A DNA stretch of 64,000 bases, from IMG/VR virus record IMGVR_UViG_3300034073_003741, positions 1-64,000 of that record. One strand, given 5' to 3'. Positions 44,547 to 52,099 of this stretch are shown one piece after another. Source of the stretch: a virus. Position 1 is the stretch's first letter, and the number at the start of each line of letters is the position of its first letter. The notes under the pieces were generated by a model that was given only the letters and a program-made list of their open reading frames with translations, was not told the DNA's origin and ran no database searches. The translations under genes and the position numbers were made by a program.

Positions 44547-45344
44547 TTATATAAAGTTTTTCAAAATTGCTTTTTGTTCATCTGTTAAATTTGTTGGTAT
44601 TGTTATGTTTATTTTTATAAACAGTCTACCTCTTGTATTTGTCGAGTTATTAAACATTCCAAAATTTGGTACACCAAAAATTTGGTTATTTTGTGCACCT
44701 GGAGGAATGTTAATTGCTAGAGTTTTATTATCTATTGTGTTAATTGTTAACTCTTTCCCCAAGATTGCTTCAAAGCATGACAATTGTACCACAGTCTCTA
44801 GGTCATCATCAAGTCGTTTAAATATAGGATGTGGTTTAATATCTACTGTTAAAAAAATATCTCCTCTTGGGATATTTTTAATACTATCATCTCCGATATT
44901 ATAAATTCGTAAGGTAGTATTATGTTGAATACCTTTTGGTATTTTAATATCTATTAATTGATCTCTGCCGGATGGTAGTTTAACATTACTTATAATATCT
45001 TTGCCGTTAAAAGCTTCTTCTAAAGTTATTTCTACTTTAAGATTTAAATTTTTATTTCTAAATTCTCTACGAAATACGTTGTTATTTTCAAAATTAAAAA
45101 AGTCTCTAAAAATATCAGATATATCTTGAAAATGGTTGTTTGTAGTCTGATTTTGGTAATTATCGTATTGAAGTTTTTTATCAGGATCGCTTAAAGTTGC
45201 ATACGCTGCTTGTATTTCTTGAAATGTCTTAGTGTCGCCACCCCGATCAGGGTGGTGTAGACTTGCTAATTTTCTATAAGCAGATTTTATCTCTTCTTTA
45301 GATGCTGACTTTTCTATTCCTAATATAGTATAATAATCGGGCAT
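44547..45344 (-). CDS. DnaJ/CbpA-like co-chaperone
   Basis: A 265-residue J-protein. J-domain 1-65 (YYTILGIEKSASKEEIKSAY, HPD at 31-33, FQEIQAAYATLSD). A short Asn/Phe-rich linker follows (NNHFQDISDIFRDFFNF), then the DnaJ C-terminal substrate-binding domain (LKVEITLEEAFNG, NLTDEQKAILKNF). No CxxCxGxG zinc repeats, so CbpA-type. It would stimulate host DnaK, possibly feeding clients to the ClpA-like protein 13 bp downstream. Expressed from a sigma70-like promoter with a leader hairpin. Confidence 0.9.
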   Translation of the reverse strand: MPDYYTILGIEKSASKEEIKSAYRKLASLHHPDRGGDTKTFQEIQAAYATLSDPDKKLQYDNYQNQTTNNHFQDISDIFRDFFNFENNNVFRREFRNKNLNLKVEITLEEAFNGKDIISNVKLPSGRDQLIDIKIPKGIQHNTTLRIYNIGDDSIKNIPRGDIFLTVDIKPHPIFKRLDDDLETVVQLSCFEAILGKELTINTIDNKTLAINIPPGAQNNQIFGVPNFGMFNNSTNTRGRLFIKINITIPTNLTDEQKAILKNFI

Positions 45345-45349
45345 ATATT

Positions 45350-45367
45350 CATGTAATGGTATACATG
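45350..45367 (-). promoter_or_regulatory. 5'-leader inverted repeat of dnaJ
   Basis: CATGTA-TACCAT-TACATG, 6-bp arms and 6-nt spacer, directly after the -10 hexamer. Comparable in geometry to the repeats before moxR and the 59-residue gene. Confidence 0.45.
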
Positions 45368-45396
45368 ATCATACTATGTTTTTGAAAAATAGTCAA
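45368..45396 (-). promoter_or_regulatory. Sigma70-like promoter for dnaJ-clpA
   Basis: -35 TTGACT, 17-bp spacer, -10 TATGAT in the 55-bp gap after the small secreted-protein gene. No Shine-Dalgarno sequence is obvious before the dnaJ ATG at 45344. Confidence 0.7.
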
Positions 45397-45399
45397 TAC

Positions 45400-45633
45400 T
45401 TATTTTTTTACTGGAACTTCTGTTCCTTCAAGTTTTCTTCTAACTTTTATCTTTTTACATTCTTCGATTACTTTACCATTTTTATCTTTTAATTCTTTAC
45501 CAGATTTGTCTTTTTTTGGATGACATACTTCTTTAATTTCACCTTTTCCGGCAGTATCTGTTTTTGGTTCATCTGCAAAAGATGGGCTTAAAAGAAATAG
45601 GCTTGTTATTATTGATAATAAAATATTTTTCAT
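45400..45633 (-). CDS. Small secreted Lys-rich protein
   Basis: A 77-residue protein with a clear signal peptide (MKNILLSIITSLFLLSPSFA, cleavage likely before DEP). The mature part of about 57 residues is very basic with two cysteines (KEVCHPKKDKSGKELKDKNG, IEECKKIKVRRKL). It probably acts in the periplasm or at the outer face. Last gene of the lysis and membrane cassette, overlapping the gene before it by 4 bp. Role unknown; interaction with the cell envelope at lysis or superinfection exclusion are options. Confidence 0.65.
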   Translation of the reverse strand: MKNILLSIITSLFLLSPSFADEPKTDTAGKGEIKEVCHPKKDKSGKELKDKNGKVIEECKKIKVRRKLEGTEVPVKK

Positions 45634-45914
45634 ACATCTTCCTTTTTATCTGAATCTTCATTTTTATTACATTTTTTATCATTGGAAGACCCTAACATTA
45701 TTCCTGATAAGGTTCCAGTTAAAAATGTAGCTATTGGAATAATTAATTCAAAGAATTTTGTATCAATTGGGCTTATAGCATCTAACGGCTGTGTTACGAA
45801 AATAATACTATATAAAACTACAAATACAATCCCCATAAGGGTTAATGCTAAACATACTCCGACGAATACTTTAAGTCTAGCAAACAATTCTTCAGAAGTC
45901 ATTCTTTCATTCAT
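45630..45914 (-). CDS. Small two-helix membrane protein, holin-like
   Basis: A 94-residue protein with two hydrophobic segments (VCLALTLMGIVFVVLYSIIF at about 18-37; FFELIIPIATFLTGTLSGIM at about 53-72) and a charged Lys/Glu/Asp tail. The size and two-helix design are holin- or antiholin-like. It overlaps the small lipoprotein gene by 8 bp, in the same operon as the endolysin and spanins. A second candidate holin lies at 46110, so which is the holin is uncertain. Confidence 0.55.
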   Translation of the reverse strand: MNERMTSEELFARLKVFVGVCLALTLMGIVFVVLYSIIFVTQPLDAISPIDTKFFELIIPIATFLTGTLSGIMLGSSNDKKCNKNEDSDKKEDV

Positions 45915-46086
45915 GGTTTCTACCTTCTTTAATTTCTGGACATTCTCTCGATATTTCGCATGTTTCTTTTTGACACTCTACATTATTAATGTTTTTTGGA
46001 TCTTGACATGGATATCTATACCTGACATCACATGAATACAACATAAAAATTGATGATAGTATTAAAATTTTAGCGACTGTATTCAT
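45907..46086 (-). CDS. Small Cys-rich lipoprotein, 59 residues
   Basis: Starts at 46086 behind TAGGAGAT. The signal sequence is short with a lipobox (ILSSIFMLYSC, lipidated Cys followed by Asp, the inner-membrane retention signal in E. coli). The mature part is CDVRYRYPCQDPKNINN, then ECQKETCEISRECPE, with four further cysteines. This type of short lipoprotein is common in aquatic T4-like phages near lysis genes. Function not known; disulfide-stabilised periplasmic anchoring is plausible. Confidence 0.7.
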   Translation of the reverse strand: MNTVAKILILSSIFMLYSCDVRYRYPCQDPKNINNVECQKETCEISRECPEIKEGRNHE

Positions 46087-46109
46087 GTTTATCTCCTAAA
46101 AATAATTTA

Positions 46110-46595
46110 TTATAATTCCTCTCTTTCTGGCTGTACCGGCATGGCTCTTCCCTTAGAGTCAGTCAACACTTGATTAGATGTTTGTGGTCTATCAAATGAT
46201 TGAAACTGCGAAGAACCTCCCATTGAATTAACAGGTTGTGGTTGCGCACTGAAAGATTGTGAAACTGGTGCTGAAAAACTTTGTGTTGGTTGAGGTGCTG
46301 GCAATGCTGGTTGATTACCACTTTGATTATTAATTCCAGCTAGCTTTTCTTGTCCTCTACTCCATGCAGTTACACCTAATACTGCACCCATTGCCATATG
46401 AAATAATCCTGCTCCTTGTAAGGTCAAAGGTTCCCATTGACGAAAAGCATCATTTTCTGGCATTACTTCCCAAAATTGAACAACTGCCCATAATATTGGA
46501 AATACTATAAAATCAAAAGCACAGACTGACATGTACATTATTGCCATCATGGGCCGCCATTTTTTCTGCATCCAATCTTCTTTATTTTCCGTCAT
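46110..46595 (-). CDS. Putative holin (class-III-like membrane protein)
   Basis: A 161-residue protein. The N-terminus KKWRPMMAIMYMSVCAFDF opens a first membrane helix, followed by FIVFPILWAVVQFW and, after a short loop, GLFHMAMGAVLGVTAWSRG, giving two or three membrane segments. The remaining 75 residues are a Gln/Pro/Ser-rich cytoplasmic tail. The WRPxMA start and the position after the endolysin and a tiny membrane protein support a holin. It overlaps the 45-residue gene by 14 bp. Confidence 0.65.
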   Translation of the reverse strand: MTENKEDWMQKKWRPMMAIMYMSVCAFDFIVFPILWAVVQFWEVMPENDAFRQWEPLTLQGAGLFHMAMGAVLGVTAWSRGQEKLAGINNQSGNQPALPAPQPTQSFSAPVSQSFSAQPQPVNSMGGSSQFQSFDRPQTSNQVLTDSKGRAMPVQPEREEL

Positions 46596-46719
46596 GGTTT
46601 TTATCCTTTAAGTTTAATATAATTTCCTTTACCTTAGTTTGTAAATTTGTTGCCCATGCTGGTTGTGGTAAATTCCATCCTATGAACATTCCAATTAATA
46701 ACCATAAAATTATTTCCAT
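46582..46719 (-). CDS. Tiny membrane protein, 45 residues
   Basis: Starts at 46719 behind GGAGTG, directly after the endolysin stop. One N-terminal membrane segment (MEIILWLLIGMFIGWNLPQP) followed by AWATNLQTKVKEIILNLKDK, a short basic amphipathic tail. The GWNxPQPAW pattern is familiar from short phage proteins beside lysis genes. Possibly a holin partner or pinholin-like regulator. Confidence 0.65.
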   Translation of the reverse strand: MEIILWLLIGMFIGWNLPQPAWATNLQTKVKEIILNLKDKNHDGK

Positions 46720-46720
46720 T

Positions 46721-47353
46721 TTACACTCCTAGCACATGTAATGCATGTTTATAATGATTTATTCTATCCTCTAAACCAATATAACCGCCATTTATCCTTC
46801 TAGTTAATTCTCTAATATCACCAGTATCTGCCCATTTGTTTAAACTATTTGTTTCCCAAAACCAACAGGCACTCTGTACTGCTCCTTCAAATGTAGCTAG
46901 ATATTCTGGTATTTCTTCAACTGGTGTTTCAATACTATCGGCAAATGCTTGATAATTATTTTTTCCAGTTAATTGAATTAAACCTCTACCGCAGTAACGA
47001 TACCCATCTCCACTATTTTCATCACCATTTCCCATTCTATTAGCATAAACTCTATTAGCTATAGCTTCTTGTTTATTTGGAAGTGATGCATATTTTTGAG
47101 CTAACTCATCTGTTGGAAAATATTTTGGAAATATTTTTCTAAGAGTGGATGATCTATAATTTAGATTTTCTTTTAAGAACTTGAAATTTGCAGATTCGTG
47201 TGCACATTGTGCAACAAATGCAGCTACTCTTTGTGGAGTATTAATATCATAATCGGGTAATAATCTTTCCATTGCATTATGCCATTGTTCAACATATGGG
47301 TTCTTTTTTATAATTAGTGCTAGTTGTTCTGCTGTAAGAATGAATTTTTGCAT
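46721..47353 (-). CDS. Endolysin, glycoside hydrolase family 19
   Basis: A 210-residue GH19 (chitinase-like) lysozyme that cuts the glycan strands of peptidoglycan at lysis. Visible: FVAQCAHESANFKFLKENL with catalytic Glu53 in AHES, NRMGNGDENSGDGYRYCGRG, LIQLTGKNNYQ (substrate loop) and a C-terminal GDIRELTRRINGGYIGLEDR. No signal peptide, so it needs a holin. The start at 47353 is fixed by GGAGGG; an upstream TTG is not needed. Spanins lie just upstream in the operon. Confidence 0.92.
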   Translation of the reverse strand: MQKFILTAEQLALIIKKNPYVEQWHNAMERLLPDYDINTPQRVAAFVAQCAHESANFKFLKENLNYRSSTLRKIFPKYFPTDELAQKYASLPNKQEAIANRVYANRMGNGDENSGDGYRYCGRGLIQLTGKNNYQAFADSIETPVEEIPEYLATFEGAVQSACWFWETNSLNKWADTGDIRELTRRINGGYIGLEDRINHYKHALHVLGV

Positions 47354-47390
47354 TTTACCCTCCAATGTTATTTACTAAATTTCGTAATTT

Positions 47391-47663
47391 TTATTTGTTT
47401 GATTTATCCATAATTTTCTTTTGGGTTGAATACCAATCTATCCAACCATCATTTTTATTAGAGCATTCATAATATAATTGATAATTGCGTATTATTACCT
47501 TTAAAAATTCACTAATGTCAGTGGCATTATCATTTGCTTGTAATAAATCGGGACATTTTTCAAGTAAAGCTTTAGGAGCTTCTGGAAATTTTTGTTTTAC
47601 TGGAACAACTGTAGTGCATGCTGATAAAAAAATGCTTGTTAATAGTATAAAAAAAATTTTCAT
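47391..47663 (-). CDS. Outer-membrane spanin (o-spanin, Rz1-like lipoprotein)
   Basis: A 90-residue lipoprotein: signal MKIFFILLTSIFLSAC with lipobox LSAC, mature CTTVVPVKQKFPEAPKALLE, then CPDLLQANDNATDISEFLKV and a Tyr-rich end. It overlaps the i-spanin by 4 bp, the usual spanin-pair arrangement. It would sit in the outer membrane and fuse it with the inner membrane together with the i-spanin. Confidence 0.8.
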   Translation of the reverse strand: MKIFFILLTSIFLSACTTVVPVKQKFPEAPKALLEKCPDLLQANDNATDISEFLKVIIRNYQLYYECSNKNDGWIDWYSTQKKIMDKSNK

Positions 47664-48136
47664 TTCTTATCTCCGTTAGGATTTTTTGCAGCTTCATTCA
47701 GTTGATTTAATGCAGCTTTATTATGTTCTTCCAAAATTATTTGTGGAACTGGACAATTTTCAACATATTTTACAACTTCTTCTTTTTCTTTTATTACACG
47801 ATCTACATATTCTATTCTAGTATCGGCTTTTTGTTTTATTATTCTATCTTTATATACTATTTTCTCTTCAATTCTTACATTTTCAGTTTGACTCTCAACT
47901 TTTGCGTTTTCTAATTGTTTTTCTAAATCTTTTACTCTTTGTTCCCATTTAGCTTCATTTGCGGCAATTCCTAAAAACCATGAACCTATTACTATACATA
48001 TTATCCCAGCAGCTTTTAATGGTACTTTATATATCCTAGTAAACCATGAAAATACTAAACATCCTAGTCCTGTTAGCAACACAATGGTCCAGAACCAAGT
48101 TGGTATTAATCCTAATAAAGCACCAATTTGCCACAT
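47660..48136 (-). CDS. Inner-membrane spanin (i-spanin, Rz-like)
   Basis: A 158-residue protein with two N-terminal membrane segments (IPTWFWTIVLLTGLGCLVFS; AAGIICIVIGSWFLGIAANE) and a long periplasmic coiled coil (VKDLEKQLENAKVESQTENV, IEYVDRVIKEKEEVVKYVEN). This topology plus the overlapping lipoprotein gene identifies a spanin pair. The ATG at 48136 has GGTGGT at proper distance and begins 2 bp after the previous stop; an upstream alternative at 48145 lies inside that gene. Confidence 0.78.
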   Translation of the reverse strand: MWQIGALLGLIPTWFWTIVLLTGLGCLVFSWFTRIYKVPLKAAGIICIVIGSWFLGIAANEAKWEQRVKDLEKQLENAKVESQTENVRIEEKIVYKDRIIKQKADTRIEYVDRVIKEKEEVVKYVENCPVPQIILEEHNKAALNQLNEAAKNPNGDKK

Positions 48137-48138
48137 GA

Positions 48139-48843
48139 TTACCACCTATCCTTTTCAATAATTATTGCGTCTTTTTCATTACGTATAATGTATTTGTCAC
48201 CAATTTTTTGAATATCATAATTTCCTAAAAATTTATTTAAAAATAATACTTTACTTTGACCACTTTCTGTTATGTCGAATGGTCCAGGTGTTGTATCAAA
48301 TACTTTATCAGACTTACCTATAGCAATAAATTTAGCGGTTAAATCATGAAAATATGGTTTTTTAAATATTAAAGTATTATTTTCTGACAAAATAACATCA
48401 ACTATTCCTTTGTTAAAGAATTTTTTGATATCATTACTTTTTGATTCAAACATAAATTTTTTATAAGAATCCACATTTAATGGAACATATTTTTTTAAAT
48501 TATCTTCATTTAAGTCATAATATTCTTTTGATTTTTGATATGAAAATTTCCAGTTTGAATTGTTTGTTAATTTTTTCAAACCATAGAATAATTCATTTAA
48601 ATTATTTGGTAAATTTTTATTTCTTTCCAACTCTACAAATACATGATAATTTCCATCAAATTCTTCACCTGCACTCATATCAGAATCAAGAATAAAATCA
48701 TAACTTTTTTCAAAAAACTCCATCAAATCTATAGCTGGCTGTTTTTCTTTTAGTTTAAATCCTAAAACGACGATATCTTCGTCTTCACCCATTTTGCTTT
48801 TAAATCGATCAATGGAAAATTTTGTATTAATAAAATGTTCCAT
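48139..48843 (-). CDS. Conserved phage protein (unknown)
   Basis: A 234-residue protein from the ATG at 48843, which has AAGGA upstream and starts 19 bp after the preceding stop; the longer frame overlaps that gene. Visible: KMGEDEDIVVLGFKLKEKQP, AIDLMEFFEKSYDFILDSD, then YHVFVELERNKNLPNNLNEL, an alpha/beta ferredoxin-like N-terminal half, and a mostly beta C-terminal half. No catalytic motif. It pairs with the gene upstream, possibly as neck or head-tail partners, which is only inferred. Confidence 0.6.
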   Translation of the reverse strand: MEHFINTKFSIDRFKSKMGEDEDIVVLGFKLKEKQPAIDLMEFFEKSYDFILDSDMSAGEEFDGNYHVFVELERNKNLPNNLNELFYGLKKLTNNSNWKFSYQKSKEYYDLNEDNLKKYVPLNVDSYKKFMFESKSNDIKKFFNKGIVDVILSENNTLIFKKPYFHDLTAKFIAIGKSDKVFDTTPGPFDITESGQSKVLFLNKFLGNYDIQKIGDKYIIRNEKDAIIIEKDRW

Positions 48844-48862
48844 GTCCTTACTTCTAAGGCTT

Positions 48863-49414
48863 TCAAATATTTGCTGGTGGGGCTGCTGGTGCTGGAGTTT
48901 GTGGGATTTCATTTGCTTCCGGTCCTTGTTGCATCGTTTCGGCTGTGGTTTCTATACTATTATATTTTAAGAATTCTGACATCCTTGCTTTCTCTTTGTT
49001 TTCTTTTCCAATTGAAATATCATGAATTAATTTTTTCGGCATTTCAATTGTTACCAACCATATTGGATGTGCTTCTATTTTTCCTTTTTTTGTACCTGGT
49101 CTAAAATCATCTGGATCTTTTATTTTTCTAGGAATTAAAATATTATTTTTTTCATATGATACTTTACATCCATACATTCTGAGTATTTTCAATCCGTGAG
49201 AATCTGGTGATTTTTTTGTCGGCCACATAAAAGTACAAGAAATCATGTATCTAGATACTTTTGGACCTTCTACCAATTCACCATCAATCCAGTTATCAAA
49301 TGCATATAAATTTAATTCATCTAATACTTTCTCAAAATCTAAAAGTATTTTTAGTGAATTATTGTTTTCATTTATGTATTGAACATTTTTAATTATATCT
49401 ATAATGTCTTTCAT
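48863..49414 (-). CDS. Conserved phage protein (unknown)
   Basis: A 183-residue protein. Core features: LYAFDNWIDGELVEGPKVSR, YMISCTFMWPTKKSPDSHGL, KILRMYGCKVSYEKNNILIP, then AHPIWLVTIEMPKKLIHDIS and a Pro/Ala-rich tail. The WxDGELVEGPxVSR and FMWPxKKxPD blocks look strongly conserved as in aquatic T4-like phages, without known function. First gene of the leftward lysis operon; a GATAAATA octamer lies 19 bp upstream. Confidence 0.65.
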   Translation of the reverse strand: MKDIIDIIKNVQYINENNNSLKILLDFEKVLDELNLYAFDNWIDGELVEGPKVSRYMISCTFMWPTKKSPDSHGLKILRMYGCKVSYEKNNILIPRKIKDPDDFRPGTKKGKIEAHPIWLVTIEMPKKLIHDISIGKENKEKARMSEFLKYNSIETTAETMQQGPEANEIPQTPAPAAPPANI

Positions 49415-49433
49415 GGTGGTCTCTTTTATTAAA

Positions 49434-49441
49434 TATTTATC
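49434..49441 (-). promoter_or_regulatory. Late-promoter-like octamer GATAAATA
   Basis: 19 bp before the ATG at 49414; it would drive the lysis cassette as a late operon. It lies back to back with the phoH promoter. Confidence 0.4.
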
Positions 49442-49454
49442 CTAAAAAGTATTC

Positions 49455-49483
49455 TTGCGATTTTTCTACTGTTTTGATATACT
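49455..49483 (+). promoter_or_regulatory. Sigma70-like promoter for phoH
   Basis: -35 TTGCGA, 17-bp spacer, -10 TATACT. An AT-only inverted repeat (TTTTATT at 49484-49490, AATAAAA at 49502-49508) follows directly. The leader of about 50 nt carries the strong TAGGAGGT site. Confidence 0.65.
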
Positions 49484-49538
49484 TTTTATTGTTTATGTTT
49501 AAATAAAAATGTAGGTCGATTCAATTAGGAGGTTACAA

Positions 49539-50297
49539 TTGCCTAGAGCCAAAAGAAAAGACAGGGAATTTTTCTTAGAAAAAGACCCAAGATTCATAAA
49601 AAAAGAGCCAAAAGATAATTTAATACAAATTAAATCTTACGTAAAAAGAAATCAAGAAGTTTTAATAATTCCGAGGAGTATAAATCAAGAAACTTATATT
49701 GAGTTACTTAAAAATCAAAAATTATACATAGTTTTTGCAATAGGGCCAGCAGGAACCGGAAAAACTATGTTGGCGGTACAAATGGCTATAAAACAGCTTA
49801 AAGAAGGTTCAATTAAAAAAATAATTGTAACACGCCCAGCTGTCAGTGTTGATGAGGAACATGGATTTTTGCCGGGGACATTAAATCAAAAAATGGAGCC
49901 GTGGACTCGCCCAATTTTTGATGTATTTGAGGAATACTATCACCCTAGAGAAATTCAAGCAATGATCGAAGATGGGATCATTGAAATTGCACCATTAGCA
50001 ATGATGCGAGGTAGAACATTCAAAAATGCATTTATAATAGCAGATGAATGTCAAAATACGTCTACTAGTCAAATGAAAATGTTACTAACTAGAATTGGGG
50101 AAAATTCTAGAATGGTTGTAACAGGGGATCTAAACCAAGCTGATAGACCAAAAGAAAATGGTCTATTAGAATTTTGTAATTTATATGCGAAAGCTACAAA
50201 TTATAAAATGATTGGAATGGTAAAATTTGACGTAAAAGACGTTGAAAGACATCCCGTAGTCAAAGAAATTCTAAAAATTTATAAAGAAGACGTCTAA
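49539..50297 (+). CDS. phoH: PhoH-like ATPase
   Basis: A 252-residue P-loop ATPase of the PhoH family, frequent in marine phages and often assumed to relate to phosphate stress; its biochemical role is not settled. Walker A GPAGTGKT at 69-76, then IIVTRPAVSVDEEHGFLPGT, MRGRTFKNAFIIADECQN (Walker B) and VVTGDLNQADRP. Start is TTG at 49539, fixed by the near-perfect TAGGAGGT 6 bp upstream. The only rightward gene between 22298 and 59497, with its own promoter and a terminator shared with the clamp-loader gene: a free-standing transcription unit. Confidence 0.93.
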   Translation: MPRAKRKDREFFLEKDPRFIKKEPKDNLIQIKSYVKRNQEVLIIPRSINQETYIELLKNQKLYIVFAIGPAGTGKTMLAVQMAIKQLKEGSIKKIIVTRPAVSVDEEHGFLPGTLNQKMEPWTRPIFDVFEEYYHPREIQAMIEDGIIEIAPLAMMRGRTFKNAFIIADECQNTSTSQMKMLLTRIGENSRMVVTGDLNQADRPKENGLLEFCNLYAKATNYKMIGMVKFDVKDVERHPVVKEILKIYKEDV

Positions 50298-50300
50298 AAA

Positions 50301-50338
50301 GTAAAAAGCGGCCATTGACCTGCTGTGCCGCTTTTTAC
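50301..50338. terminator. Bidirectional intrinsic terminator (phoH / clamp loader)
   Basis: GTAAAAAGCGGC and GCCGCTTTTTAC form a perfect 12-bp stem with a 14-nt loop. The A/T ends give U-runs in both directions. It overlaps the last codon and stop of the clamp-loader gene and ends both convergent units. Confidence 0.85.
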
Positions 50339-51255
50339 AGTCTAGATAATTTAATCAAAGTTGCTGATAAATTCAGTTCTGAATCAGCGCAGATTGCATG
50401 ATCTACTAATCCATCTTTTATGATTAAAATGGCAGAATCTTTTTTCTCTTCGGTATCACCAAATAGATCTATATTTCTATACATCCATTTGTAAATATCT
50501 TCCATTTCTTCTGGTTTAGCATTTTGACATAATAGTTTTCTGGCATCTTTTATTAATCCGTTTTTAAAAAGTTCTACCATTTTAATTTTATAGTCATCTG
50601 CAAATTTGTCACTGCTGTTTGGTAGATATAATACATTATCTATAACATTTTGTTGTACAAAGTTGATACATTTTCTTAGATCTGGGTAAGTTGCTTTTAC
50701 ATATGTATCTAACACATCCAAATTAAATTCTGTATGTTCTTCAACTAGAATAGTGGCAACCCTAGCAGTAAATTCCGTCTGGTCAGTTTTTTCGATATGA
50801 AACCCTTGACATCTACTATGAATAGCAGGGATTATCTTGTTAGAATAATTACATGTTAGAATAAATCTACTGTAATTACTATAATTTTCCATAACTCCAC
50901 GTAAAATTGCTTGTGCATTTGGAGTTAAAAAATCAGCTTCATCTAGTAATACTACTTTAAATGGACCAAATGGAATACTTTCAACAAAATTTACAATTTT
51001 ATCTCTTATAGTATCTACACTATTTTCTCTACTTGCATTCAGTTCTAAAAAATCAAAATTGTCTATTTCTAATTCATTGACTAGAATTTTTGCCAGAGTT
51101 GTTTTACCTACTCCCGGTGAACCACTGAACAAAAGGTGTGGAATATATTTTTCTTTAACCCATGCTTCAATCTGTTGTTGTTGCGCAGAATCACGAAAAA
51201 CATATTCTGAAAGTTTTGTTGGGCGATATTTTTCACACCAAAGTTTTTTTATCAT
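50335..51255 (-). CDS. 44: Clamp loader large subunit, gp44-like AAA+ ATPase
   Basis: A 306-residue clamp-loader ATPase (T4 gp44 is 319) that opens the sliding clamp and places it on primed DNA. Visible: WCEKYRPTKLSEYVF (RFC-type N-terminus), Walker A GSPGVGKT at 45-52, Walker B VVLLDEAD at 101-108, sensor 1 FILTCNYSNK and the Arg-finger SRC at 147-149. The small subunit gp62 is not recognisable in the window. Last gene of the operon from 52618. Confidence 0.92.
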   Translation of the reverse strand: MIKKLWCEKYRPTKLSEYVFRDSAQQQQIEAWVKEKYIPHLLFSGSPGVGKTTLAKILVNELEIDNFDFLELNASRENSVDTIRDKIVNFVESIPFGPFKVVLLDEADFLTPNAQAILRGVMENYSNYSRFILTCNYSNKIIPAIHSRCQGFHIEKTDQTEFTARVATILVEEHTEFNLDVLDTYVKATYPDLRKCINFVQQNVIDNVLYLPNSSDKFADDYKIKMVELFKNGLIKDARKLLCQNAKPEEMEDIYKWMYRNIDLFGDTEEKKDSAILIIKDGLVDHAICADSELNLSATLIKLSRL

Positions 51256-51259
51256 ATAA

Positions 51260-51535
51260 TTATTTTAAAAATTCCATAGTGATAATTTTTCCAATTGTCT
51301 CACCTAAATCTGATTCGGAATTTACAATATGTAGACAGGATATTTCTTCATGTTTTTTAGTATCATATCTTAATGATTCAACTATAATACCACCTTTTGC
51401 TATATAAATATTGAACCCTAAATTTCTTTGTGATGAACGGGCTAATGAAAGGTCAGCAGGCTCTGGACCGATCTCATTAAATGATTTATCTAACTTTTTA
51501 TACAGTTTGTATAATATACTTTTAATTAAACTCAT
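51260..51535 (-). CDS. Conserved phage protein (unknown)
   Basis: A 91-residue protein with a helical N-terminus (SILYKLYKKLDKSFNEIGPE) and a conserved-looking beta part GFNIYIAKGGIIVESLRYDT, ending SDLGETIGKIITMEFLK. The IYxAKGGxxVExxRYD block recurs in small aquatic T4-like phage proteins. It sits between groES and the clamp loader, close enough (2-4 bp) for translational coupling. Role unknown. Confidence 0.62.
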   Translation of the reverse strand: MSLIKSILYKLYKKLDKSFNEIGPEPADLSLARSSQRNLGFNIYIAKGGIIVESLRYDTKKHEEISCLHIVNSESDLGETIGKIITMEFLK

Positions 51536-51537
51536 TT

Positions 51538-51876
51538 TTAATTTTCTGATCTATAGATATCAGATGGTTTACTGTCAGCGGTCATCATTATTGCATTATT
51601 ATCTATCATTCGCAATTCTATAACTGAGCCGTTTGAATCCTCATATTCTATAGTTCTAGTCCATCTACCATGTTCAACTAAAACCCATTCACCGATTTTC
51701 ACATCTTGTTGATCTGGACCAATTGCCCATACTTTACCCCATCTAGGGTGGATTCCTTGATTTTTTCCATTATCGCTCGGGATATATAATCCAGAAGATG
51801 TTCTTTCGATTCCGAAATCCATATCTGAAACTAAAACTTTATCTTTTAATGGCAAAATTGTTCCTTTAACTTTCAT
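51538..51876 (-). CDS. GroES-like co-chaperonin (T4 gp31 analogue)
   Basis: A 112-residue Cpn10-fold protein that would cap host GroEL, as T4 gp31 does for capsid folding. Visible: ILPLKDKVLVSDMDFGIERT, then SSGLYIPSDNG (roof and mobile-loop region), WGKVWAIGPDQQDVKIGEWV and LVEHGRWTR. It resembles cellular GroES more than T4 gp31 does. Organised with clamp loader and small genes. Confidence 0.8.
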   Translation of the reverse strand: MKVKGTILPLKDKVLVSDMDFGIERTSSGLYIPSDNGKNQGIHPRWGKVWAIGPDQQDVKIGEWVLVEHGRWTRTIEYEDSNGSVIELRMIDNNAIMMTADSKPSDIYRSEN

Positions 51877-51888
51877 AATAACTCCGTT

Positions 51889-52089
51889 TTATTTTTTTGG
51901 TGAAGCCTTTGGATTTGTTTCGTAATAATCATTCATGATTTCATCACGCTTTTTTACGATTTTCCCACCAGGGCCTAATTCATCGCCTCTAGCATTTACC
52001 CGCATATTTCCAATAGCTGGCATTAATTCATTCTTTTTCATTAATTTTTCTAAATCAATTTCTTTACCTTGCATAGTTCTATATTTCAT
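51889..52089 (-). CDS. Small conserved phage protein
   Basis: A 66-residue basic protein, KYRTMQGKEIDLEKLMKKNE followed by PAIGNMRVNARGDELGPGGK and IVKKRDEIMNDYY. The NARGDELGPGGKIxxKRxE pattern is familiar from T4-like phages without function. Ribosome-binding site AAAGGAAC supports the ATG at 52089. Confidence 0.65.
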   Translation of the reverse strand: MKYRTMQGKEIDLEKLMKKNELMPAIGNMRVNARGDELGPGGKIVKKRDEIMNDYYETNPKASPKK

Positions 52090-52099
52090 AATTGTTCCT

